Assembly (NCBI RefSeq): GCF_000147815.2 | Contig: NC_015957.1 | Coordinates: 3,596,001-3,660,000, forward strand | Direction of reading: 5' to 3' | DNA: 64,000 nucleotides | From: Streptomyces violaceusniger Tu 4113 | Lineage (GTDB): Bacteria > Actinomycetota > Actinomycetes > Streptomycetales > Streptomycetaceae | Shown here: positions 6,791 to 18,208 of the stretch, piece by piece | Position numbering within the stretch: position 1 is the stretch's first letter | How the letters are laid out: every line of letters begins with the position of its first letter | Position numbers and translations under genes: made by a program | Notes under the pieces: model-generated | The model's database searches: none | What the model was told of the DNA's origin: nothing | Seen by the model: only the letters and a program-made list of their open reading frames with translations

Positions 6791-9217
6791 ATGACGCCCC
6801 CCGACCCCGCCGCCCGCCGCGTCCGGCCGGACACTCCGCCCGGCGCCCCCGGCCTGGCCACGGCCACGGTCGACGGCCACGGCGTGGTGACCGGGTGGAG
6901 CGAGGGTGCCCGGCGGCTGCTGGGCTATCGCGCCGAGGACGTCGTAGGGCGGTCGGCGGGCGAGCTGCGCGCGGAGCGGACCGCCGGGCCCGCCGGCGAG
7001 GGCCCCGGGCCGTGCCTGGCGGACGAGCCCCGGTGGAGCGGACGGGTCGCGCTGTGCCACCGGGACGGGCGCCGGGTGGAGGTCGAGCTGCTGGCGCACC
7101 GCGGCCCGGTGGACGGCGGATCCGCGGGCTGGCTGCTGGTCTCCGCCGCGCCCCGGGAGCCGCTCTCCCGGGAGCCGGGCGCACCGGCGGACCGCGCGTT
7201 CGCCCAGTGTCCGTGCGTCCTGGCGGTCTTCGACACGGAGCTGCGCCTGGTGTCGGCGAACGCCGACATGGAGGCCGCCACTACCCGCAGCGAGGACCAG
7301 ATGCGCGGGCTGCGGCTGACGGAGCTGATCCGCCACGGGGAGATTGAACGGGTCGAGCGGGCCATGCGGCGAGTGCTGGAGAGTGGCGAACGGCTCGAGC
7401 TGGAGACGAACCTGCGGGGGCCTGGCAAGAGCCATGCGCACGCCTGGTCGGTCTCCCTGGCCCCGCTGGTCGACCGGACCGGCGGGCGCCAGGGCGTGTG
7501 CTTCGCGGCGCGCGACACCACCGCCGCGCAGGAGGCCAGGCAGCGGCTGCTGCTGCTCAGCGAGGCGGGGGCACGGCTGGACAGCACCCTGGACCTGGAC
7601 CGGATCGCCCAGGAACTGGTCAAGGTGGCGGTCCCCGGGTTCGCCGACTTCGCCAGTATCGATCTGCTCACCTTCCTCCACCGGGGCGACGAGCCCCCGG
7701 CGGGGCCGCTGCGCGAGCCCATCACCCTGCGGCGCGCGGCCCACCGGTCCGTCCTCGAGGGCACCCCGGAGGCGCTGGTCGACGTTGGAGGCCTGGCCAC
7801 GCATCCCCGGCACTCCCCCACGGCGGCGTGCCTGATCGAGGGCCGGGCCGCGCGGCACCAGGTGACGGAGTCCCTGCTGGCGGGCTGGGAGGCCACGGAC
7901 CCCGCCCGGGCCGCCCGGATCCGCGAGCACGGGATGCATTCGGTGATCGTGGCGCCGATGCGCGCCCGTGGGGTCACCCTCGGTGCGGCTTTCTTCGCCC
8001 GCCACCGCACACCGGCGCCCTTCACCGAGGACGACACGATGCTGGCCGAGGAGCTCACCGCCCGGGCGGCCGTCTGTGTCGACAACGCCCGCCGCTATTT
8101 GCGGGAACGCATGACGGCCGAGACCCTGCAGCGCAGCCTGCTGCCGCAGGGGTTGCCCGACCTGACGGCGCTGGAGATCGCCTCGCGCTATCTGCCCTCG
8201 GGCGCCTGGGCCGGAGTGGGCGGCGACTGGTTCGACGCGATTCCGCTGTCCAGCGCCCGCGCCGCCGTGGTGGTCGGCGATGTCGTGGGCCGCGGCATCC
8301 AGGCTGCCGCCACCATGGGGCGGCTGCGCACCGCCGTGCGCACCCTGGCCGATATCGATCTGCCCCCCGGTGAGCTGCTGGCCCACCTCGACGATCTGGT
8401 CAACCGGCTGTCCTCGGACGAGAACCCCGAGATTGGCGGGGCCGTCGGCGCCACCTGTCTGTACGCGGTCTACGACCCGGTCTCCCGTCACTGCGCCATC
8501 GCCGCGGCGGGCCATCCCGCACCGCTGGTGGTCGGCCCGGAGGGCACCGCCGATCTTCTCGGCCTGCCCACCGGTCCGCCGCTGGGGCTGGGCGGGCTGC
8601 CGTTCGAGGTCATGGAGACGGAGCTGCCCGAGGGCAGTCTGCTCGCCCTGTACACCAACGGCCTGATCGTCGGCCGCGACCGCGAGATCGGCGAGGGGCT
8701 GGAGACTCTGCGCGAGGTCCTGAGCCGGCCCGCCCCCTCCCTGGAGGCGCTCTGCGACGACGTCCTGCGGGCCCTGCTCCCGGTCCGTCCCGACGACGAC
8801 ATCGTCCTGCTCCTCGCCCGCACCCGGGCGCTCCCCGCCGACCGGGTCGCCACCTGGGACATCCCCGCGGACGCGGCCGCCGTCGCCGAGGCCCGCCGGA
8901 ACGCCACCGGGCAACTGCTGGCCTGGGGTCTTGAGGAGACGCTCTTCACCACCGAGCTGATCGTCAGCGAGCTGGTCACCAACGCGATCCGCTACGGTCG
9001 CCCGCCCATCCGGCTGCGGCTGATCCGCGACCGCGGCCGCCTCATCTGCGAGGTCTCCGACACCAGCAACACGGCGCCCCATCTGCGGCGGGCCCGGGTC
9101 TTCGACGAGGGCGGCCGCGGTCTGATGCTGGTGGCCCAGCTGGCGACGCGCTGGGGCACCCGGCAGGGCGCGGACGGCAAGACGATCTGGGTCGAGCAGG
9201 ACCTCTCCCCGCACTGA
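6791..9217 (+). CDS. multidomain SpoIIE phosphatase: PAS-PAS-GAF-PP2C-HATPase
   Basis: 808 aa. Domains in order: PAS (about 20-110), a second PAS-like unit (about 135-245), GAF (about 255-435), SpoIIE PP2C (about 450-680, GGDWFDAIPL, VGDVVGRGIQAA, AAGHPAPLVV) and a C-terminal HATPase_c anti-sigma-like domain with the N box ELVTNAIRYGR and G2 box DEGGRGLML. A protein carrying both phosphatase and kinase-like modules could act on both sides of an anti-sigma/anti-anti-sigma switch. Oddly, the PP2C motif usually written TDG reads TNG here (residue 623), replacing a metal ligand. The first PP2C in the preceding gene keeps TDG. Confidence 0.9.
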   Translation: MTPPDPAARRVRPDTPPGAPGLATATVDGHGVVTGWSEGARRLLGYRAEDVVGRSAGELRAERTAGPAGEGPGPCLADEPRWSGRVALCHRDGRRVEVELLAHRGPVDGGSAGWLLVSAAPREPLSREPGAPADRAFAQCPCVLAVFDTELRLVSANADMEAATTRSEDQMRGLRLTELIRHGEIERVERAMRRVLESGERLELETNLRGPGKSHAHAWSVSLAPLVDRTGGRQGVCFAARDTTAAQEARQRLLLLSEAGARLDSTLDLDRIAQELVKVAVPGFADFASIDLLTFLHRGDEPPAGPLREPITLRRAAHRSVLEGTPEALVDVGGLATHPRHSPTAACLIEGRAARHQVTESLLAGWEATDPARAARIREHGMHSVIVAPMRARGVTLGAAFFARHRTPAPFTEDDTMLAEELTARAAVCVDNARRYLRERMTAETLQRSLLPQGLPDLTALEIASRYLPSGAWAGVGGDWFDAIPLSSARAAVVVGDVVGRGIQAAATMGRLRTAVRTLADIDLPPGELLAHLDDLVNRLSSDENPEIGGAVGATCLYAVYDPVSRHCAIAAAGHPAPLVVGPEGTADLLGLPTGPPLGLGGLPFEVMETELPEGSLLALYTNGLIVGRDREIGEGLETLREVLSRPAPSLEALCDDVLRALLPVRPDDDIVLLLARTRALPADRVATWDIPADAAAVAEARRNATGQLLAWGLEETLFTTELIVSELVTNAIRYGRPPIRLRLIRDRGRLICEVSDTSNTAPHLRRARVFDEGGRGLMLVAQLATRWGTRQGADGKTIWVEQDLSPH

Positions 9218-9269
9218 ACTGGGCCAATAACTCCCCGGTCGCGGGCGGGTGTTACGAGTGAGACCGTAG

Positions 9270-9295
9270 CGAATGGAGGGGGAGCCTCCGATTCG
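9270..9295 (+). promoter_or_regulatory. leader hairpin directly before the formaldehyde dehydrogenase ribosome site
   Basis: CGAATGGAGG (9270-9279) can pair with CCTCC-g-ATTCG (9285-9295, one bulged G) around the loop GGGAG. The stem ends one base before the AGGAG ribosome site at 9296-9300. This placement could tune translation or mRNA stability. Pairing is seen in the sequence; function is inferred. Confidence 0.4.
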
Positions 9296-9305
9296 AGGAG
9301 CGACC

Positions 9306-10466
9306 ATGAAAGCAGCTGTATACGAGGGACCGCGGACGGTGACGGTCAAGGATGTGCCGGACGCGAAGATCGAGCATCCCTGCGACATCATCGTGCAGAT
9401 CACCACCACCAACATCTGCGGCTCCGATCTCCATATGTACGAAGGGCGCACCTCGTTCGAACCGGGCCGCACCCTGGGGCACGAGAATCTGGGGAAGGTC
9501 GTCGAGGTCGGCTCGGCGGTCCGGAAGGTCAAGGTCGGTCAGTACGTGGTACTGCCGTTCAACATCGCCTGCGGCTTCTGCAAACAGTGCGAACGCGGGC
9601 TGACCAACTACTGCCTGACCATGCAGCCGGAACCCTCTGCGGCCGGAGCCGCGTACGGCTTCGCGGACATGGGGCCGTACCAGGGCGGCCAGGCCGAGTA
9701 TCTGCGGGTGCCGTACGGCGACTTCAACGCGCTGCGGCTCGGTGAGGACGCCGAGGAGCGCCAGCTGGACTATGTGATGCTGGCCGACATCTTTCCCACC
9801 GGCTACCACGCCACCGAGATGGCCGGCGTCAAGCCCGGGGACCAGACCGTGATCTTCGGCGCGGGCCCGGTCGGGCTGATGGCGGCCTATTCGGCGGTGC
9901 TCAGGGGCGCCGGCCGGGTGTGGTCGGTGGACTTCCACAGCGACCGGCTGCGAAAGGCCGAGGAGATCGGGGCCATCCCGATCGACATCCGCGAGCAGGA
10001 CCCGTCCGACGTCGTCAAGTCGGCCACCCTGGGGCTCGGCGCCGACAACGGCTGTGAGTGCGTGGGCTACCAGGCCCATGACCCGCAAGGCCGCGAGGAC
10101 GCCTCCATGACCATGAACGGCCTGATCGACTGTGTGCGGTTCACCGGCGCGATCGGCGTCGTGGGCGTGTTCGTCCCCGAGGACCCGGGCGGGAAGGACG
10201 TCCAGGGTGAACTCGAGGCCCAGGGCAAGGTGCCGATCGACTTCGGCAAGCTGTGGTTCAAGGGCCAGCGGATCGGCACCGGCCAGGCGCCGGTGAAGCG
10301 GTACAACCGGATGCTGCGCGATCTGATCGCCGGGGGCAAGGCCGAGCCGAGCTGGGTCGTCTCCCATGAGCTCGGGCTGGACGAGGCCCCGAGCGGCTAT
10401 GAGCACTTCGACCGCCGCGACGAGGGCTGGACCAAGGTCGTCCTGCACCCGGACGGCTCGCGCTGA
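9306..10466 (+). CDS. fdhA: glutathione-independent formaldehyde dehydrogenase (zinc MDR family)
   Basis: 386 aa zinc-dependent medium-chain dehydrogenase. Catalytic zinc ligands are in CGSDLHMYEG and GHENLGKV; the structural zinc loop is CGFCKQCERGLTNYC. The NAD site reads FGAGPVGLMAAY with an acidic VDFHSD after it. The insert ALRLGEDAEERQLDYVMLADIFPTGYHATE and the region around NGCECVGYQAHD are typical of glutathione-independent formaldehyde dehydrogenases, which use tightly bound NAD to dismutate or oxidise formaldehyde. ATG 9306 has AGGAG five bases upstream. It sits immediately before the chaperone operon, fitting a role in electrophile stress. Confidence 0.9.
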   Translation: MKAAVYEGPRTVTVKDVPDAKIEHPCDIIVQITTTNICGSDLHMYEGRTSFEPGRTLGHENLGKVVEVGSAVRKVKVGQYVVLPFNIACGFCKQCERGLTNYCLTMQPEPSAAGAAYGFADMGPYQGGQAEYLRVPYGDFNALRLGEDAEERQLDYVMLADIFPTGYHATEMAGVKPGDQTVIFGAGPVGLMAAYSAVLRGAGRVWSVDFHSDRLRKAEEIGAIPIDIREQDPSDVVKSATLGLGADNGCECVGYQAHDPQGREDASMTMNGLIDCVRFTGAIGVVGVFVPEDPGGKDVQGELEAQGKVPIDFGKLWFKGQRIGTGQAPVKRYNRMLRDLIAGGKAEPSWVVSHELGLDEAPSGYEHFDRRDEGWTKVVLHPDGSR

Positions 10467-10637
10467 CGGATGCCCTGTCCTGTGGGTGCATTCGGGGGGT
10501 GGATATTCGTCCCCGGATCGCTGGACCGTTCATGGCCCGGTTTGTCACCCTTTGTGGTAGAGGCTCGTTAACCGATCCCGCTCCCGCGGCCGGCCGGGCG
10601 CTGATTGTGGCTGGCGGCCGCCTGGGAAGGAGTTGCC
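10467..10637 (+). promoter_or_regulatory. upstream region of the chaperone operon (no HAIR or CIRCE seen)
   Basis: 171 bp between the formaldehyde dehydrogenase and dnaK, the obvious place for the promoter of the 10-gene run. I searched it by eye for the HspR operator HAIR (CTTGAGT-N7-ACTCAAG) and the HrcA operator CIRCE (TTAGCACTC-N9-GAGTGCTAA) and saw neither, and no convincing -10/-35 pair. Transcription may also read through from the upstream gene. The canonical Streptomyces dnaK operon is HspR-controlled, so this copy appears differently regulated. Confidence 0.3.
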
Positions 10638-12566
<1,929 letters not shown>

Positions 12567-12635
12567 CCGGTACGGCACCGCAAAGGCGTATTCGGCCAGA
12601 GGCTCATTCGACGAAGGCTGATGGAGAGGCCGCTT

Positions 12636-13277
12636 ATGTCCACTCAACCGCAGCAGCCCGAACCGGTGCCGGAGGGTGCCGTGACCGAGCCGGAGCCAGG
12701 GCAGGAGCAGGGGCAGGGGCAGGGGCAGGAGCAGGGTCTGCCCGCGCCGGGTGGCGTGGACGCGCGCGGGAGGGGCGGGGAGGGACCGGGTCCGGATGCG
12801 GCCGGCGGCCCCGCCGGCACCGGCTCCGACACGGCGTCCGGTGAGCAGGCTGGCGCGCTGGCGGAGTTGGAGGACCGCTGGCGGCGGGCTCTGGCGGATG
12901 TGGAGAATCTGCGTAAGCGTCATGTCAGGGAGGTGGAGCGGGAGCGGGCGGCGGAGCGGGCCCGTACGGCGGCGGCTCTGCTGCCCGTCATCGACAATCT
13001 TGAACTCGCTCTGTCCCATGCCGAGTCCGACCCGGGTTCGATCGTGGAGGGTGTCAGGGCCGTCCGTGATCAGGCCGTGAACACTCTGGCCCAGTTGGGT
13101 TACGAGCGGCGGGGCGAGACGGGGGAGGCGTTCGATCCGGCCCGGCATGAGGTGGTCGGTGTGGTCGAGGACCCCGAGGCCGAGCCGGGCACGGTGGTCC
13201 AGGTCCTGCGGCCGGGCTACGGGGATCCCGGCAACCAGCTCAGGCCGGTGGCGGTGGCCGTGGCGAAGCGGGAGTGA
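12636..13277 (+). CDS. grpE: GrpE nucleotide exchange factor
   Basis: About 213 aa. The first 75 residues are disordered, with a GQ/EQ repeat (GQEQGQGQGQEQG). Then comes the GrpE long helix (LEDRWRRALADVENLRKR) and the beta-wing domain (AFDPARHEVVGVVEDPE, PGTVVQVLRPGY). GrpE drives ADP release from DnaK. ATG 12636 is preferred over ATG 12621 because GGAGAGG lies just upstream of it. It follows dnaK by 69 bp and is seven bases from dnaJ. Confidence 0.93.
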   Translation: MSTQPQQPEPVPEGAVTEPEPGQEQGQGQGQEQGLPAPGGVDARGRGGEGPGPDAAGGPAGTGSDTASGEQAGALAELEDRWRRALADVENLRKRHVREVERERAAERARTAAALLPVIDNLELALSHAESDPGSIVEGVRAVRDQAVNTLAQLGYERRGETGEAFDPARHEVVGVVEDPEAEPGTVVQVLRPGYGDPGNQLRPVAVAVAKRE

Positions 13278-13284
13278 GACGGCG

Positions 13285-14262
13285 ATGGCACGGGATTACT
13301 ACGAGGTGCTCGGTGTCTCACGGGGTGCGAGCCAGGATGAGATCCAGCAGGCGTTCCGCACCCGGGCCCGTCGCCTTCACCCCGTTGTGAACAAGGATCC
13401 GGACGCGGAGGAGCGGTTCAAGGAGCTCAACGACGCCTACAGCGTGCTCTCCGACCCCAAGACGCGGGCTCGTTATGACCGGTTCGGTGATGACTGGCGC
13501 AAGATCCCGGAGGACTGGGAGGAGCGTGTCGGCGCCGGCGCCGGTGCTGGTGCCGGTGGTGGTGGTTTCCGTGGGTGGACGACTGCCGGGGACGGGGGGC
13601 GGGTGCGGTTCACGCGTGGTTTCGGGGAGGACGCCGGGGGCGGGGGTGTGGATTTCGAGGATCTGTTCGGCGCGTTCTTCGGCGGTGGTGCGGGCCCGGG
13701 CGGGGGTGGGGGGCGGGTGGATATTCCGGGGGCCGATCAGGAGGCGGAGCTGCCGCTCACCGTGGAGGACGCCTTCCATGGTGGTCACCGTGTCGTGACC
13801 CTGGCCGGGCCGTCGGGGCAGCGCACGTTCGAGGTGGATGTCCCGGCGGGTGTGGTCGATGGGCAGCGGATCCGGCTGGCCGGGCAGGGCGGGCGGGGCA
13901 CGGGTGACGCGCCGGCGGGGGATCTGTATCTGCGGGTGCGGATCCAGCCGCATCCGCGGTTCCGGCTGGAGGGCCGGAACATTCATGTGACGCTCCCGGT
14001 CGCGCCGTGGGAGGCCGCGCTGGGCGCGACCGTCCCGGTGCCCACGCCCGGCGGTACTGCCAAGGTGACGGTCCCGCCCGGGTCCTCCAGCGGACGCCGG
14101 CTGCGGCTGCGCGGTGAGGGCATGCCCAACCCGCGCGGACCCGACGGTGATCTGTTCGCGGAGATCCGCATCATGGTGCCGCCCAGCCTCAGCGACCGCG
14201 AGCGCGAGCTGTTCGAGGAACTGGGCCGCACCTCCTCCTTCGACCCCAGGAGCGAGCAATGA
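13285..14262 (+). CDS. CbpA-type DnaJ (no zinc finger) with altered HPD motif
   Basis: 325 aa: J domain (1-70, DYYEVLGVSRGASQDEI), Gly-rich linker (80-150) and the two-barrel C-terminal substrate-binding domain (DQEAELPLTVEDAFHGG, then VTVPPGSSSGRRLRLRGEGMP). The CxxCxGxG zinc module is absent, as in CbpA. The loop between J helices II and III reads His-Pro-Val (32-34; codon GTT at 13384-13386) where HPD is nearly universal and required for stimulating DnaK ATPase. GAT to GTT would be one base change. Either Hsp70 stimulation is lost and the protein acts as a holdase, or this is a base error. The cbpM gene follows. Confidence 0.93.
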   Translation: MARDYYEVLGVSRGASQDEIQQAFRTRARRLHPVVNKDPDAEERFKELNDAYSVLSDPKTRARYDRFGDDWRKIPEDWEERVGAGAGAGAGGGGFRGWTTAGDGGRVRFTRGFGEDAGGGGVDFEDLFGAFFGGGAGPGGGGGRVDIPGADQEAELPLTVEDAFHGGHRVVTLAGPSGQRTFEVDVPAGVVDGQRIRLAGQGGRGTGDAPAGDLYLRVRIQPHPRFRLEGRNIHVTLPVAPWEAALGATVPVPTPGGTAKVTVPPGSSSGRRLRLRGEGMPNPRGPDGDLFAEIRIMVPPSLSDRERELFEELGRTSSFDPRSEQ

Positions 14263-14474
14263 CCACCCACGCACGAGGGACCGTCACGGCCACCCCCGGG
14301 CGCACCCCCACCCCCGGGAGCACTCCCACACCCGGGAGCACCCCCACCCCCGGGAGCACCCCCACCCCCGGGAGCACCCCCACACCCGGGAGCACGCACA
14401 CACCCGGGAGCACTCCCACCCCCGGGAGCACTCCCACACCTGGGAGCACGCACACACGGGGGAGTGAGCGATGA
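14259..14474 (+). CDS. 71-aa repeat-encoded mini-ORF between dnaJ and cbpM
   Basis: It starts at ATG 14259 inside an ATGA overlap with the dnaJ stop and ends at TGA 14474 inside an ATGA overlap with the cbpM start. A GGAG site precedes it. The product is almost entirely nine copies of PG(S/R)T(P/H)T. Its first residues (MTTHARGTVTA) match the first residues of CbpM ([11 protein letters not shown]), so it looks like a duplicated cbpM start separated by an expanded minisatellite. It may serve only to carry ribosomes from dnaJ to cbpM. No function is known. Confidence 0.5.
   Translation: MTTHARGTVTATPGRTPTPGSTPTPGSTPTPGSTPTPGSTPTPGSTHTPGSTPTPGSTPTPGSTHTRGSER
14295..14456 (+). repeat. 18-bp minisatellite, nine units
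   Basis: Nine head-to-tail 18-bp units of the type CCCGGGAGCACNCCCACN, encoding PGSTPT or PGSTHT. Unit length is a multiple of three, so copy-number change would keep the frame. The unit's CACACACCCGGGA part also occurs in the first codons of cbpM (14471 onward), hinting that the array arose from that start region. Confidence 0.9.
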
Positions 14475-14829
14475 GCACGCACACACCCGGGATGGTCACG
14501 GCGGCCCGGTATGCGCCCGTGACGTCGGTTCATTACGACCTGGTGCCCGCGCCCAGGCTCTCCCTGGAGACGGTGGCTACTCGTACCGGGCTCCATCCCG
14601 AGCTGATCCGGCGTTTTGTCGTCCTCGGTCTGGTGGAGGCGGAGCGTGATGCGGCGGGGCGGCTGGTGTTCGCTCCTGGTGCTCCGGCGGCGGTGGGCCG
14701 TGTGGAGCGGCTGCGTTCGGGGCTCTGCCTGAATTACGCCTCCATCGGTCTGGTGCTGGATCTGCTCGACCGTATCGATCTGCTGGAAGCCGCACTGCGC
14801 CGTAGTGGCGTGAGGAGTGGAGAACCGTC

Positions 14830-14839
<10 letters not shown>
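14471..14839 (+). CDS. cbpM: CbpM-like chaperone modulator / MerR-type protein
   Basis: 122 aa. The middle has a MerR-like winged helix ([31 protein letters not shown]), followed by [35 protein letters not shown], the helix pair typical of CbpM. In E. coli CbpM binds the J domain of CbpA and inhibits it; other MerR-like proteins at this operon position (HspR) are repressors. Position right after a zinc-less J protein favours CbpM. It overlaps the preceding mini-ORF by four bases and clpB by ten, so translation is coupled. The DNA-binding alternative cannot be excluded. Confidence 0.8.
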
Positions 14840-17472
<2,633 letters not shown>

Positions 17473-17477
17473 GAACC

Positions 17478-17939
17478 ATGCCCAGCCAGACCATCAAGGC
17501 TTCGACCATCACCTGCCCCACCTGTGGGAAGACCAACAAGGTGCCCACTGCGGCGGAGGGCCGTCCGCGGTGCGGCAACTGCAAGAACCCGCTGCCGTGG
17601 ATCGTGGACGCCGAGGAGCGGGACTTCACCGAGGTCGCCGAGCAGGCCGACCCCCTCGTCGTCGTCGACCTGTGGGCCACCTGGTGCGGGCCGTGCCGCA
17701 TGGTCAGCCCCGCGCTGGAGCAGGTGGCCCGGGAACTCGCCGGAGAGATCAAGCTCGTCAAGGTCGATATCGACCGCAATCCCCGGCTCGCCCAGCGGTT
17801 CGAGGTGCAGGCCGTGCCGACCCTGCTCATCCTGGACAAGGGGGAGCTGGTCGCCCGCCGCGCGGGCGCGGCGCCCGCGGGCGCCCTGCGTTCGTGGATC
17901 GAGCAGGTGATGACGGGCCGCGACAGCAAGGAAGGGTGA
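17478..17939 (+). CDS. thioredoxin with N-terminal zinc ribbon (Trx2-like)
   Basis: 153 aa. Residues 1-40 carry two CxxC pairs (CPTCGKTNKV and CGNCKNPLPW), the zinc ribbon of Trx2-type thioredoxins. The thioredoxin fold follows with active site WATWCGPC, the cis-proline segment VQAVPTLLI and the usual ending. Trx2 proteins are oxidative-stress reductases and can act as redox chaperones; zinc loss modulates them. ATG 17478 is chosen; a GTG at 17469 overlaps the clpB stop (GTGA) and would add three residues. It is followed by the zinc-finger and flavoprotein genes. Confidence 0.93.
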   Translation: MPSQTIKASTITCPTCGKTNKVPTAAEGRPRCGNCKNPLPWIVDAEERDFTEVAEQADPLVVVDLWATWCGPCRMVSPALEQVARELAGEIKLVKVDIDRNPRLAQRFEVQAVPTLLILDKGELVARRAGAAPAGALRSWIEQVMTGRDSKEG

Positions 17940-17944
17940 ACGCC

Positions 17945-18208
17945 ATGGCCATCGAGCCCGATCCGCACCTGGCGATGGTGCGTCCGGTCACCCCGCGCAG
18001 CCCCGAGGGGTGCGAGGAGTGCCTGCGCCTGGGGTCCCCCTGGGTCCATCTGCGGCTCTGTCTGACCTGCGGACACGTCGGGTGCTGCGACTCCTCGCCC
18101 CTCAAGCACGCCCGTGCGCACGCGTACGCCGACCAGCACCCCATCGTCGAGCCCCTGGAACCGGGCGAGACCTGGCGGTGGTGCTACGCCCACGAGGCCA
18201 TGGCCTGA
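17945..18208 (+). CDS. UBP-type zinc finger protein
   Basis: 87 aa, essentially one zf-UBP domain. Zinc ligand pattern: CEEC, CLTCGHVGCCD, then KHARAHAYADQHPI, with the family's aromatic WRWCYAHE near the end. In eukaryotes this fold (in USP5, HDAC6) grips the free C-terminal Gly-Gly of ubiquitin. Stand-alone bacterial copies have no agreed function. The gene is five bases after the thioredoxin and its stop overlaps the next start as TGATG, so it is tightly coupled to the flavoprotein and probably its partner. Confidence 0.88.
   Translation: MAIEPDPHLAMVRPVTPRSPEGCEECLRLGSPWVHLRLCLTCGHVGCCDSSPLKHARAHAYADQHPIVEPLEPGETWRWCYAHEAMA

Noticed and set aside
10467..10637. HAIR or CIRCE heat-shock operator ahead of dnaK
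   Set aside because: Neither consensus, nor a near match I could defend, is present in the 171-bp gap.
14295..14456. CRISPR array or transposon end between dnaJ and cbpM
   Set aside because: Units are 18 bp head to tail without spacers and encode a regular peptide; this is a minisatellite.
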